Source of the DNA: Trichomonas vaginalis G3
Lineage: Eukaryota > Parabasalia > Trichomonadida > Trichomonadidae
DNA length: 64,000 bases
Assembly: GCF_026262505.1 (NCBI RefSeq)
Contig: NC_067203.1
Coordinates: 16,504,392 to 16,568,391, forward strand
Direction of reading: 5' to 3'
The translations under genes were made by a program, and so were the position numbers. Under the pieces are notes generated by a model. It was given only the letters and a program-made list of their open reading frames with translations, searched no databases and was not told where the DNA came from. Positions 37,276-48,651 of the stretch are shown piece after piece; positions within the stretch are counted from its first letter, which is position 1; each line of letters opens with the position of its first letter.

Positions 37276-37977
37276 TCAAATAATGAGATTATCAACATCC
37301 CAAGTGAACAAATCAAATGAAAACATTTCCAATGAAGACATCGTATAAGTTGGGACTGCTCCAAGATTCTTAAGTGTCTCCTGGTAATTACGAGTATTAT
37401 TTGTGACCAAGATCGAAGCCATTCCTGCTTCGTTGGCTGCCTTAATTCCATATGGTGAATCTTCAATTACTAAGGCTTCCTTTGGATCTACTTCAGGATA
37501 CTTTTCGCAAGCCTTAAGATAAATATCTGGGGCAGGCTTTCCATTGATAACTTCATTTCCGCACACATATGATCCGATCATATTATAAACATCCATGTGG
37601 GCTTGGATCTTTTTCTTGAAGTTGCTCGCACGAGATGAGGTAGCGATTGCCATTGGAATGCCCTTATCATAAAATTTAGTTATCAGTTTTTTAGCTCCTG
37701 GCATCATAACTGTACTGTTCCAGCAATTTTCCAATAATTTTGTACGTTTTCTGATGAAATTATCTAGATTTGTATTAATATTGTAATAATCAACGATTGC
37801 TTTGCAAGTATCGTGAGCGTTCTTACCTACAAGTTGTGCATTAATAGTGGCATCGAGTTCATGTCCGACCATTTGCTCATTCGCCCAGCTGTAGATACCC
37901 TCGGTATCAAGTATGGTTCCATCATTATCGAAAATAATTAATTTAATTAAATGCGGCCATTTCTTCTTCTGGGTCAT
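37276..37977 (-). CDS. HAD-superfamily phosphatase (pseudouridine-phosphatase/HDHD1-like)
   Basis: The ATG at 37977 (MTQKKKWPHLIKLIIFDNDG) is used. The 233-residue protein has HAD motif I with nucleophile Asp17 and Asp19 (FDNDGTILDTE), motif II in AIATSSRAS, motif III Lys in NGKPAPDIY, and motif IV in VIEDSPYGIKAA. The helical cap between motifs I and II places it with subfamily I phosphatases such as HDHD1/Gs1-type pseudouridine 5'-phosphatases and 2-deoxyglucose-6-phosphatases. The substrate cannot be told from sequence. It is a cytosolic soluble enzyme with all key residues present. Confidence 0.85.
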   Translation of the reverse strand: MTQKKKWPHLIKLIIFDNDGTILDTEGIYSWANEQMVGHELDATINAQLVGKNAHDTCKAIVDYYNINTNLDNFIRKRTKLLENCWNSTVMMPGAKKLITKFYDKGIPMAIATSSRASNFKKKIQAHMDVYNMIGSYVCGNEVINGKPAPDIYLKACEKYPEVDPKEALVIEDSPYGIKAANEAGMASILVTNNTRNYQETLKNLGAVPTYTMSSLEMFSFDLFTWDVDNLII

Positions 37978-38627
37978 TTGCAAGAAGTTTAAAATTGATG
38001 ATCGTTATCAATTGAAAAAACTTTTGATAAGAAAATTGGCCAATGTCATGATATTGCTCGAAAATATCCATCTACTTATGGAGAATAAAAAGGGAGCACA
38101 ATTATAGAGAAAAAAAATTTTCATTGTTTTTGATTGATTGGGAACGAAAAAAAATTCAATGAGATTTCCATAATTCCGCAAATATAGTTTGTAATGATGT
38201 CTTGAATAAAACTAAGGCAAATTTATCCACTCAATTATTTCATTTTCTTTTTGGCCAAAAGTTTGTTTACAAACCGATTTCTTCTGAATCTACCGTAATT
38301 TTAGAGATTTGTGTCAGGCTGATGCTAAATATCATATTTTGTTGATTTGAGTTGATCGAATCCCATCAACGAATCATAATTTTAACATTTTATTTCAAAA
38401 ACATTAAATAAGGCTTAGTATCTTTATGTCTTATTTCATCTATGCAGACGAATATCATTTTTTATTTCTATTCTCACAATTCTGAGAAATGTAATCAAAA
38501 CAAAACTATATGAAACCTTTCGCGAATAAATCGCAAGACTCATAAAAAAGAAAGACAGATCTCTATATAATTACTAAAACATTTTAACAATAAATAAAAT
38601 TATATTAAGAATACAAGAAAACATAAC
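37978..38627. other. Gene-free spacer
   Basis: AT-rich sequence between the HAD gene start and the 3' end of the coiled-coil gene. I see nothing else. Confidence 0.6.
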
Positions 38628-39914
38628 TTAAGAAAGGCTTGCCAACTCATTTTGAGCCTTTTCAAACTCAACTTCAACCATTTTATTTTGTCTTGATAAT
38701 AATCTATTTTGTTCTGCGGCAACATCATAAAGTTGCTCGAGAGATTTGATTCCTACATTCTTTCTCACTTCTTTAGATGCCAAATCCTTGAGGAGTTCAA
38801 GAATTTCTGATTTTCTGTCGCTATATTCTTTCAAATCATATAATTCTTTAGTTAAGGCAGCGCACTTATCGGAAAGTTCTTGCTGACTCGTCCACTCTTC
38901 TTCCATTTTAACTGTGAGCGCCATAACTTCTTCAGACATTGAATTTGATCTCAAAATCTGACTTTTTGTCTCATTTATCTTTCGAGTCAATTCAGTCACA
39001 AGCTGTTTCTTTTTACCTACAGATCTCGCATCATTTGCTTCAATTTCTTTGAAAACTCGTGGAAAATCTTTATTTTCATTTTGTATTTCTTCAAGACGTT
39101 TTCGTAAATCTGCTATTACTTTATTATTCTCATCTATTTCCTTAATGACTTGTGTTAAAGCGTCTTCTTTATATGCTTGAACTGTCAAATTTGATTTTTG
39201 CAATTCTATGTTCCAATTTTGAAGTTCAACAATAACAGATGCGAGATTCGATTCATTTACAGTAATTTCAGCGGTAGTACCATCTAATTTTGCTTGATTT
39301 CTTCTCAATTCTAACATTTTTAACGAATTATCCATTTCTAAATTCTTTATTTCGTCTATTTTCTTAGTAATGTTCTGCTTCCTTATTGGATTGTTCGTTC
39401 GCAAATTTTGTAACTCTGTCTCTAAGTCTTCAATTGTTATGTAATATGACGGCACTTTTGTTAAAGATTTGGATATACTTTCGTATTTGAGAACTATAAT
39501 CTCCAGTTGATCGACAACAGGTGTTAAATCTTTTAATTTTTGAGAAACTGAGTTAAGTTGTGATTGAGTTCTGTCAAATTGATAGTTAGCAGCTTCCATT
39601 TTCTCTATTTCGTTCATGAGGGCTTGTTCACCTTCTTCTAAGTTGTTATCATGAAGATCATAGCTTTTTTTATCTGGAACAAGCTTTTTAACATTTTTAA
39701 CATCAAGCGAAAGATTTTGTATTTCTAATAAATTCTTTTGTTCCTCTTCGAGAAAGTCATCTCGCATTTTTTCGTATTCAGATTGTAATAAAATCAAAAT
39801 ATTGTTCTTTTGAGTCTCATTTTCAATCTTATCTCGAAGGTCATCGTTTTTCTTTTCTGCTTCTGCTATTTTTTTCTTTATAGCTTGAGCATTTCTTTCC
39901 TTCAACTCAGTCAT
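38628..39914 (-). CDS. Coiled-coil protein of unknown function
   Basis: The ATG at 39914 (MTELKERNAQAIKKKIAEAE) is chosen; the 38 codons upstream in frame look like non-coding AT-rich sequence. The 428-residue protein is almost all coiled coil, with charged heptads and few Gly or Pro. There are no Cys-rich or catalytic motifs. Proteins of this kind in flagellates are often parts of axonemes, basal bodies or the costa and pelta-axostyle cytoskeleton, but nothing here decides between them. Confidence 0.7.
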   Translation of the reverse strand: MTELKERNAQAIKKKIAEAEKKNDDLRDKIENETQKNNILILLQSEYEKMRDDFLEEEQKNLLEIQNLSLDVKNVKKLVPDKKSYDLHDNNLEEGEQALMNEIEKMEAANYQFDRTQSQLNSVSQKLKDLTPVVDQLEIIVLKYESISKSLTKVPSYYITIEDLETELQNLRTNNPIRKQNITKKIDEIKNLEMDNSLKMLELRRNQAKLDGTTAEITVNESNLASVIVELQNWNIELQKSNLTVQAYKEDALTQVIKEIDENNKVIADLRKRLEEIQNENKDFPRVFKEIEANDARSVGKKKQLVTELTRKINETKSQILRSNSMSEEVMALTVKMEEEWTSQQELSDKCAALTKELYDLKEYSDRKSEILELLKDLASKEVRKNVGIKSLEQLYDVAAEQNRLLSRQNKMVEVEFEKAQNELASLS

Positions 39915-41787
39915 TTTGAAAATAGAGGAGATACTAAAATTGACATGTAAAATAAAATTTTTTATGCCACGTAAAATAGAACAAAAATCAGATTCGTTTT
40001 CATACACGATTTGAACCGCTTCTTTCAAAATTATGCAATTATTTTAAGAAGAATCTGCGGGGATGATTCCTCGTCATAATTATTGGGCATTGATATTCAA
40101 CAAATAAAATCAAAATCTATTATCAAGTTAAATGTTGCAATGTTTGTATTCCATCTTCAATATTTTTGACCACTTGCAGCAAAAAATATGATAGACAACA
40201 ATATTGAATTCAATAAATATTTTTCATTCGATAATTGCTATTTGCATTCCCGATCAGAAGCAGAATGAATGTAATTGAATGAGTTTTTAAGTATGTATCT
40301 ATCATATCTTAATCATTTTCATTCAATTGAGTTGATTGAATTAGATTCATTTCTGATTTCGCATCATGTTAATAAATGCAATGTAATATCGAATTAAAAT
40401 AGTTCCTGATCCAAAAATATCAATGATCTCGAAAATTTTTCTAGGCATGAAAGCATTGAAAGCTCTTAAACTTTTCAAAATATAAGTTGATTCAATCATA
40501 GAATATCTTCTTCAGAAAAATATATTCTATGAAAACTCGTATTTAATTTTTCATATTCTTTTAATAGTACTTATTGTATTCGTTATGATAGTTTATTTCT
40601 GTAAATTTATAATAATTATTCAATTGCATAAGTTGTTTTATTTGAATCAATATACAACCCATATCATTTCATCACCAACGTATTGTATACATGCTGTTCA
40701 ATTTTGAATTGTTTGTTATTCTATAATCTATCAATAAATTGAGTAAAATCACAAATTTTTATAATTTGACTGAGTTCACAATCAAGATAGTTGAACAATT
40801 ACTGTAGTGCGTTCCTACTGATGGTGTGGAATGTGAAATGACAAAACCTGTAATTTTTTCAAAGTAATTGTGATATTATGAGTGAAATTCTTATCATCTT
40901 GGCCATTGTCTGCTCTTAATATACTTGAATAGAACTCATCGCATTTGCCATTTCAATGCAAATTCAAATTTTGGACATTATATTTGAGAGGAGGTTTATT
41001 TGCGAAATCATCATGAAAAATGATCATTATAAATGCTTATCATGGCATAAAATCGGCTTAAATAATACAATAAATGTAGACATGCAATCATATAAATGAT
41101 TTAATGAACAAATATCATAATTTGCATATATAGCAAAGAATAGAAGCAACACATCTGTCGAATTAGTATGTAAACAATATAAAAACTATAATACTCAACG
41201 AAAATATTAAAAATCCATTACAAATTTTAAAAATATATTTTTTCTTTTAATAATGAATATCAATGATGAATATGTAATAAACTAGGATTAACTACTCATT
41301 TTGTTCGTGTCATTTTATTCAATATCCTTATCCAGAGAATATTTAAGAATCGCGATCAATGAAAAGGAAATTTATATGATTTATATATTTATTTCAATAT
41401 GTATGTAATTTTGGTATACTTCGATTAAATTAATTCATCAGATGGCAAAGCTTTCAATGATTTTAATTTGATCAATAAATATGTATTGGCGTGAGTTGAA
41501 GTTCTTTCACTTCTATGTATACGATGCCTAAAAAGCTCGCATTATACCCTGAAATGGACTGTGTATCGAGATATGAAGATTGAAAGGGAAAAATTCAATT
41601 GAAATTGAAAAGATTGCAACCCTATAAATTTGATTTGTTGTATAGTAATTTGATATGAAGTTCATATGCCTGCATTATGAAATAATGTATCTTATAAGCA
41701 TTTACTTTTGAATTATATTCAGAAAAATTCAATCATGTTTGCAAACAACAAATAATTTTTTAAGAAAATAAACATTACAAATAAAAA
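39915..41787. other. Gene-free AT-rich region
   Basis: 1.87 kb with no protein-like frame. ATTTGAGAGGAGG near 40,988 resembles part of the TTAA element's subterminal repeat but without the rest. Nothing else is visible. Confidence 0.6.
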
Positions 41788-42243
41788 TTAGTGGAAGTTA
41801 AGAAGTAGTGTTAAGTCACTTGGATCAATGAACTCTGTATTTGCAGGCTTTGGAGCAAGTGGTTCGATCTTTGGTCTCATATTTTGCAATCTCTTTATAC
41901 TCTTGAGTTTCATCTCGAATGCGGAGTCGTTGAGAAGTGGGAATATAACATCCCAGTTCTCTGCATACCAGCAGAGCAAAGCTGATCTGTTGCGTCTAGC
42001 AAGTCTATCGAGTTTAAGGGCATATCTTCCCATGACTATTTTTGCAAGGCTTGTTAAAATGGCAATTGTTACATGAGTGCCAAAATACTTATCAATAAAA
42101 GTTGAGACTTGGTCAACTTTTGAGCCATTATCTTTCATCCTCTTCTGGACCTTTTCATAGTCTCTAATACTTTGTGGTGTACGGGTCTTCTGGTGCTGGA
42201 CTGGCATTTGGAAGGAATAGAAGTACATCTCTGGTGAGTACAT
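41788..42243 (-). CDS. Unknown 151-aa protein
   Basis: The start is taken as ATG 42243 (MYSPEMYFYSFQMP); the frame extends upstream to a GTG at 42291 without a better ATG. The protein has a polar N-terminus with several Gln and Lys, a helical middle (FIDKYFGTHVTIAILTSLAK and RYALKLDRLARRNRSALLCW), and an acidic end. No motif is recognised. Codon use differs from the surrounding AT-rich DNA and stops are absent, so it is likely a real gene. Confidence 0.6.
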   Translation of the reverse strand: MYSPEMYFYSFQMPVQHQKTRTPQSIRDYEKVQKRMKDNGSKVDQVSTFIDKYFGTHVTIAILTSLAKIVMGRYALKLDRLARRNRSALLCWYAENWDVIFPLLNDSAFEMKLKSIKRLQNMRPKIEPLAPKPANTEFIDPSDLTLLLNFH

Positions 42244-44384
42244 TTCTAAAAATGAATAATATTTTTGTTCTGAATTGATTTTCAATAACACATTGAATAA
42301 TGTAAATCATCAGAGTAAAAATGATTTTATAGAGAACTATTAGTTAAGTTAAAATGACCAAAAATGCAGTTTCAAATTCATATACATTCAATCTTCAGAA
42401 AAAATTCTGAAGCATAAATTGATTTTGAGAAAAACCTTCCTCTGAAATCAAAACATATATAGTAATGTTTGAGAAGACGAAATAATTAAAGTTATGAAAT
42501 TTTCCAAATCGAAATTATTCGAATTCAATTGACTCGATCATTGAAATTCAGATACTTAATTTCATCACTCAATCTTTTATATGAAATAATGATTTTCCCT
42601 TAATGCCTGTATTTCATATAATGAGTAAATGTTGAGAAAATGAAAATTACTGTCGAAATTCATGAATTGAGATATGATTTGAATGAATTTGCGAATTCTA
42701 TTCAGCTCAGCAATTCTATTACTATCATTTGATTTTTTTAGAAATCGGGCAGAATTTTCATAGAGAATTTTCATTAAAATTTAGTGGGGAGAATGTATGC
42801 GGACGTGCAAACATTGGGATAATCTTTTACATAATGTAACTTTTGTGAATCGAATTCAAACAAACATCTATTTTTTCTCAAAAAATAAAAAAAATTGAAT
42901 TAAGATTTATGATAGAAAAAACAATAAACAATTTATTTTCTCTCTGAATTCTACCACAATATAATTATATCAATGTTGTAGCTTATAAGGAGTTATATCA
43001 TTTCAGCCATTTTTATAGTTTCTTGAAAATTGAATCTTGATTTCGAATGCTTTTGGTATTATACCTATTTGTATATATGCATAATGATGTAAAAATGTTT
43101 ACATATTATATAGTTATGAATATAAGTGGCTGGATACTTATACAATTGAACTTTTTATGGTGATTTTTCGTAACTCAAATTCTTTAATAATTAATGCTCA
43201 ACCCTCCATGATCAACAATAGTTTCGATGAATATAATACGATCTTCTCATTAAAATGAAAGGACTTTTCAATAAAATCAATATGATTTCAATTTAAAATG
43301 AAAAATACGGGTGTGACATGAATAATCAGCTTATTATTGCATTTTTTAATGGGGAAATTAGATTTGAATTCCTGAATTTCTTAGAGTTATTTTTATTAAT
43401 AAATGCTCTATATGATATGTTTAGGAACTTCCTTTCGATCAACAATAAAAGCAATTCAATGACCGCATATTCAATTTTATATTCGTAAATCAAATCCCAT
43501 ATTTTAGCTGCCCTTCATAATGATCATTTAAATATATCAATGTTTTGTTTTACTATTTTTTACAGTTTCTATTTCAAATAAAAATTATGCTTTCTTTCAA
43601 ATGTAAAAGATTTATATTCAAATTTTCGTCTGAAATAAAAAGATAGATAATAATGAAATTCATCCATTCCATAACCTATCGATGAATTACAATTTTTTAA
43701 TTCAAAATAGTCATTTTTTGAATTATCGAATATTCAACTGCTAATAGCTAAATTTTGATATTTCTTATTTTAAGGGGCGAATTTCGGACTAAGATACGGT
43801 GCATAAGTTTTAAGAGATATTACCACAGGCAATTTTTTAAAAATACAGCCACACCCATAAATTGCCATTCGTTTGCTATATTTAGCCATATTTTGGTATT
43901 TAGATCTTGAACAAAGATAAACATGCTTTGAACAAAGATAGAAATATAGTTATTTTCTCATGAAGACTTGTAAAAAATCAGAGAATATTAGATCAATTTT
44001 AAATTATTTTTTTATTAACTTGTTACTCACATCAACAGAATGGAAATGATCAATTAATCAATTCTTTATTGTTCAATTAAAAAAAATTCAATTCAAATGA
44101 TAACTTCAATAAAAACAGACATACTCATTGCCCAAGGAGAGTTTTATAATGAGGATTAAAACGAATTGAATTAAATTTGACACTTTTTATTGAAATTATT
44201 TATCTCAAAAGTGTCAACAATTTATAAAACATTCGAATCTGGAATTTTATGGTCATTTGGGATGTTCTCTATCAATGCAAGAGCTATAATAAAAACTAAC
44301 ATTTATATACTATTTATTTATTATATTAAAACAAAAGGATATTAAAAGTTATTTTTCACTTTTTGCTCTTTAGTCACTTCACTT
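42244..44384. other. Gene-free AT-rich region
   Basis: 2.1 kb without protein-like frames. A short direct repeat GAACAAAGATA occurs near 43,909 and 43,931. I see no other structure. Confidence 0.6.
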
Positions 44385-45692
44385 TTAATCCTTTTTCTCT
44401 ATTTTCTTTTTTGGTGACAATACTCTGAATGTATAACCAACTGCTATAAGTGCGAACTCCAATAGGAAAGGTCCAAACTTTGTTCTCTTCAAGAAATAGA
44501 AGTAAGGACTCAACCAAAGCAAATCCCATCCAGCTCCTTGGTACAAATTCATTGATTGGGTGTAAACACAGTCCAAGATTGTCGCGACCTTCGTTCCAAC
44601 AGTGCTCTCGAGTAGAGGGGAGAAGAGTTTGAACCTGATCGAGTCGACAAAAGCGTTGGAGAAAACAACCATCGCGTAGACATAATATCCAGGATAAAAA
44701 CCGTGCCAAAACGCGGAAAACATGTAAGTACAGAACTTTGCAACGGTATTCGAGCCACCGATGGAAAGAACTCTGACGTGGATGAATTCTTTGAGGAAGA
44801 AATGAACAGAATGGTTCCATTCATTAACTAATCCGCCAAGTTGTCTTTGGGTGTAGTAAAACTCAGGACGGAAGGATCTGCAGTACTGGATATCGTATGT
44901 TTGTACTCTCTGTGCTCCCTGGCATGCTAAGGCTGCTTCGCCGCCGAGCCAAGCAAATCGATATCTCGATGTATGGAAATAAGAGTAAAGAATGGCAATT
45001 ACTACTTGTAAAAAGTACGAGCGTTCGTAAAATTTGTCTTCTAGAATCATTTTTGTTGGAAATACTTTAATGCAAATTGCATAAAAGAATCCATTAAGTA
45101 AACTGAGTAAGAATGGCTTGAGACCTGCTTTAATGTCATTGGAAACTTCTTCTGGTGTTGATTTCATTTCAAGTATCTCTTTAAATGCGGAAAATGGAAC
45201 AATAGGGCCTGAATATAGGCCAGAATAGCTAAATAAGTAAACAAAGAAATCAAAAATGGGTGGAGGTGATGACAATGCCATCTTCTTCCAATTTTCACGT
45301 TTGAGTTCCTTACGACCATCAAATACGTTGAAAGTTGTCATGATTAAACGCAAAGCTGAGAACATAATCAAGCCGGAAAGGTCAGAAGTCCAATCACCAA
45401 TTGTGTTAAGACGTGTGTAGTGGATGTAGAAGATTTCTGCTATCGGAATTAAAGCACCAACGAGAATGAATGGATTTGGAAGAAAAAACGTAAGATAAAC
45501 AATCAAGTCGCCTATAAATACTATCAAAAAGCTTGGCCCATATAAGGCATAGCAAAGAGCTAAGCCGCATATCAAATGAAATAATTTTCTATGTAAAGGA
45601 TTTTGTAATTTTCTTGACACTATGCCGTGTGGATAGCCTGCAACAACTCCAACAGTTAGAAAAGCATTATGGATAGCTGCCTTTCCAACCAT
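44385..45692 (-). CDS. MBOAT-family acyltransferase (lysophospholipid type)
   Basis: A 435-residue polytopic membrane protein from ATG 45692. The MBOAT signature residues are present: Asn293 in EWNHSVHFFLK and the catalytic His330 in MFSAFWHGFYPGYY. The latter form is typical of the lysophospholipid acyltransferases (LPCAT3/MBOAT1/2/5/7, yeast Ale1), which re-acylate lysophospholipids in the endoplasmic reticulum as part of membrane remodelling. About ten hydrophobic segments are visible. The C-terminus ends in a lysine-rich tail (SPKKKIEKKD), suitable for ER retention. It appears intact. Head-group preference cannot be read from sequence. Confidence 0.9.
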   Translation of the reverse strand: MVGKAAIHNAFLTVGVVAGYPHGIVSRKLQNPLHRKLFHLICGLALCYALYGPSFLIVFIGDLIVYLTFFLPNPFILVGALIPIAEIFYIHYTRLNTIGDWTSDLSGLIMFSALRLIMTTFNVFDGRKELKRENWKKMALSSPPPIFDFFVYLFSYSGLYSGPIVPFSAFKEILEMKSTPEEVSNDIKAGLKPFLLSLLNGFFYAICIKVFPTKMILEDKFYERSYFLQVVIAILYSYFHTSRYRFAWLGGEAALACQGAQRVQTYDIQYCRSFRPEFYYTQRQLGGLVNEWNHSVHFFLKEFIHVRVLSIGGSNTVAKFCTYMFSAFWHGFYPGYYVYAMVVFSNAFVDSIRFKLFSPLLESTVGTKVATILDCVYTQSMNLYQGAGWDLLWLSPYFYFLKRTKFGPFLLEFALIAVGYTFRVLSPKKKIEKKD

Positions 45693-45843
45693 TTTTTATT
45701 TATTTGAATTTTTATAAATTGCCACTTTTTTTCTCTCGGATTAATTTTGAAATCCAAATAAAGATCTGAAATAAATATGGCAAACTTGATTTAAAAATGA
45801 TAAATTTATTCTATAAAAACAGAAATTTATTCACAAAATATGT

Positions 45844-48027
45844 CTAAATCTGATGCTTTCCTTTCTTGGTGAATGTCTTCCTAACAAATCTATTGATATT
45901 TCTCATTCCAAGCTTCCTTGCGATAATGATCGTCACAATAATTAAAGCGATTGGTAATCCACATATGAAAAGTACGAATCCAGTAGAATACGATTGTTTC
46001 TTATTGGGATTCATATCTATTTTCGCATTAAAGTCTTGTTTGCTTGTATCTTTTTCATTATTTTCGTATCCTAGCTGATTCTTCTTTGAATCATCAATTA
46101 CAATATGATTCATTGGCTGAGATGATTCAATCTTATCCTTTTCATTAGCTTTGTGCTGTACTTTCTTCTGATTCGAAACTTCTTTGCACCAAAACTTGCA
46201 ATTGAACTTTGCAGATGATAGTATAAGTTCTGCTGTTGCTGAAACAGAAGAATCAAAGTCAGAATCAACTCTAATATTAGATAAACTAATAATTTTTGAA
46301 TTAATATCTTGAATAAACGAAGAAGATGTATTAGCTGTATTTCCTTTGAGTTCCAAGTTAGATATCATAATATTATCATTATTTTCTGAGAAAATAACTC
46401 CTCCAGTTGGAGCAAAATTTGACAAAAAGTGGCACGCATCAAAGTTAATTAGAGATTCCTTTATAAACGAAACTCCTCCTCTCTTTGTACTGTTGTTGTT
46501 TGAGAATTTCGAATGTGTGGCTGTAATTGATGATCCCAAACTCCCAAGACAGCTGCTTTCCAAAGCAAAATTCTGAGAAAAGGTAGATGATGAAATTATT
46601 GAGGAAGAATTAACAAAATACATAGCTCCATTCAAGGCTGAGTTCTCTACAAATGAAATATTCTTGATTTCTGACGAATTTGCGTTGAAAACGTTGAAAA
46701 TAGATTGACTTTGTTGAATTCTTGGATTTGGAACGCAATGATTCATAACAAATGAGGAATCTTCAATCAAGAAGTTACTGTTGTTGATATATATTGGACA
46801 AATGTCATTAATTTCGAAATTAATTTTTGATAAATTTACTTTTGTATTATTTTGGATTAGAACTCCAGCAAATGAATACGAGCTGACTGAAGCATAAGAT
46901 ACATTCATATTACTGATATTTGCTTCGTTTAAATCTAGTAATTTAAATAATCCTCCGTTTTGGATTGAAAAGTTGAAAAATCTGAATGAATCAACAGTTA
47001 TTTTGCCTCCAGTCTGATCTATTGCATAATTAACCGTATTTGATTCGATTATTTTTGAATTATAAATTTCAATATTTCCATTTTCGTTTGAAACGGAAAG
47101 AATGAAATTGGTAAACGTTGATTTGTCAATGTCGATATGATCCATGTTAATATTCGACTCAAAACAAGAGAAAACTTGATCTTTCGAATCTTGTTGTAAA
47201 ATTTTGAGAAAATTCAAATTAATCGAAGAATTGTGAGAATGAACGATCATTCCTGTATTTTTCATAAGTGTTGAATCGGAAATTCGAAGAATAGAAATTT
47301 TCTCGAGATAAGAAAAAGAATTGAACATGTTTGATGTAATAGAGCAGTTAGCTATCTGTATTTCTGACTGATGACATGCAGATATGAAGTATTTTTTGAT
47401 TCTATTATTCAAAATTTCATCTTCCACGAAACTTACCTTAGATTTGATAAAATGAGCAAATGTGAACAAATCTAAGCGTGTAAACTTTGTATTTTCGATG
47501 ATTACTTCTGAATTTTGTGAAAAAATAACTGGAAGATCGCCTGAATTACAATTTCTGAAGACAGTATCAGCAAAATACGTGTTAGAGTTGTCTAATCTTA
47601 TTAACGTCATATTATTTAGAAAGTTGTTGTTAAATTCACACTTCATTAAACCAACTTTAGCATTTTCCGCATGAAGAATTGGTGAATGGAAGTTTTCGAA
47701 GATAAAATTGTTTAAATCTATAGAAATATTTGATAATTTTAATGTAAAATCATATTTAATATCATTGTTGTTAAATTGTATATTTGTAGGCTCACCAATC
47801 AAAGTAAGATTGCTTTTATTCAAGCCTGATACAAAATTTAGAAAATTTATTGCATCTTGCCCTTGTAGTTTTGGATCTTTAATTCTAATAAAGTCACCAT
47901 CATGAATTTGAGAGGCAATTGCAGAGATACCGCAACCCTTAGAGGTTAAGCATGTATTAGATGAATCTGAAGATATTCTAAAATATAATTTTCTTGAACA
48001 AATAAAGGAGAAAAAAAGAGAAAGCAT
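45844..48027 (-). CDS. Pmp-like beta-helix surface membrane protein
   Basis: A 727-residue protein from ATG 48027. It has a hydrophobic N-terminal signal-like segment (MLSLFFSFICS), then over 600 residues of short repeats rich in Asn, Ser and Ile that fit a right-handed parallel beta-helix. Several repeats carry polymorphic-membrane-protein marks: FSNN, FSQN, FLSN, GGVSF and GGVIF. A single membrane segment at about 681-703 (GFVLFICGLPIALIIVTIII) precedes a short basic tail. The layout is that of a type I surface protein. Trichomonads have a family of Pmp-like surface proteins implicated in adherence, so a surface role is likely. It is not a BspA protein; no leucine-rich repeats are seen. Confidence 0.7.
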   Translation of the reverse strand: MLSLFFSFICSRKLYFRISSDSSNTCLTSKGCGISAIASQIHDGDFIRIKDPKLQGQDAINFLNFVSGLNKSNLTLIGEPTNIQFNNNDIKYDFTLKLSNISIDLNNFIFENFHSPILHAENAKVGLMKCEFNNNFLNNMTLIRLDNSNTYFADTVFRNCNSGDLPVIFSQNSEVIIENTKFTRLDLFTFAHFIKSKVSFVEDEILNNRIKKYFISACHQSEIQIANCSITSNMFNSFSYLEKISILRISDSTLMKNTGMIVHSHNSSINLNFLKILQQDSKDQVFSCFESNINMDHIDIDKSTFTNFILSVSNENGNIEIYNSKIIESNTVNYAIDQTGGKITVDSFRFFNFSIQNGGLFKLLDLNEANISNMNVSYASVSSYSFAGVLIQNNTKVNLSKINFEINDICPIYINNSNFLIEDSSFVMNHCVPNPRIQQSQSIFNVFNANSSEIKNISFVENSALNGAMYFVNSSSIISSSTFSQNFALESSCLGSLGSSITATHSKFSNNNSTKRGGVSFIKESLINFDACHFLSNFAPTGGVIFSENNDNIMISNLELKGNTANTSSSFIQDINSKIISLSNIRVDSDFDSSVSATAELILSSAKFNCKFWCKEVSNQKKVQHKANEKDKIESSQPMNHIVIDDSKKNQLGYENNEKDTSKQDFNAKIDMNPNKKQSYSTGFVLFICGLPIALIIVTIIIARKLGMRNINRFVRKTFTKKGKHQI

Positions 48028-48103
48028 TGTCAGATTTTTAGAGAATTATTCAAACTTGATTAAGTTATGTTTATAGTTAATTAAAAAATTTTCACACGAA
48101 CAA

Positions 48104-48176
48104 GGTTTCGTAGCTCAGTAGGTAGTGCGTAGTGCTCATAACGCTAAGGTCTTGGGTTCGGGCCCCAGCGGAACCA
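48104..48176 (+). tRNA. tRNA-Met (CAT), elongator type
   Basis: The cloverleaf folds as acceptor GGTTTCG/CGGAACC with one G-T pair, D arm GCTC..GTGC with one T-T mismatch, anticodon stem TAGTG/CGCTA with loop CTCATAA (anticodon CAT), and T arm TTGGG/CCCAG with loop TTCGGGC. The discriminator is A; no CCA is encoded. T6 follows at once, a Pol III terminator. The A and B box regions TAGCTCAGTAGG and GGTTCGGGCCC are present. Confidence 0.95.
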
Positions 48177-48182
48177 TTTTTT
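48177..48182 (+). terminator. Pol III terminator of tRNA-Met
   Basis: A run of six T directly after the discriminator base, followed by A and more T. Confidence 0.8.
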
Positions 48183-48651
48183 ATTTTTAACATTCCCCAG
48201 AAGTTTAATATTGATCCACCATTAAATGAGCTCCTACAATTATTAAACGAATAACATAAGCTAAGAAACTTTTTGCCTGCTTCCCAAAACGGAATGGCAC
48301 TATTTGATGTAATTTCAATGAATATACAGTTGTTTAAGAAACGTTCATTATTTATTGACGCTGTTGTAACATTTTTACTAGAAATAGAACTCTATTTTGG
48401 AGAATTTTCGTAAAATTAAATCCCAATGTCATTAGAAGATTGATTAAAGTGTAAATTCTTCAGTTTAAATGTGGTTTCTGGTACTACTTTCTGAAAGTTG
48501 TAATCAAAATTCATTGTTTTCAGCAAAAATATCAGAAAATATAACATTTTCAAAGAAAAAAATGTGAAATTTTTTGTGATTTTGACAATTTCGACAGCCT
48601 TATTTTAGAAACATGTAAAATATGAATATAATAACTTTTTATTCAATTTAT
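48183..48651. other. Gene-free spacer
   Basis: AT-rich; it lies between the tRNA and the stop of the GH3 gene. I see nothing in it. Confidence 0.6.

Noticed and set aside
38628-40028. Longer start for the coiled-coil protein (to 40028)
   Set aside because: The added 38 residues are non-helical and come from AT-rich sequence; the ATG at 39914 starts the coiled coil cleanly.
44374-44820. Overlapping minus-strand frame in the MBOAT gene
   Set aside because: It is a shadow of the MBOAT frame, which has the catalytic motifs and full length.
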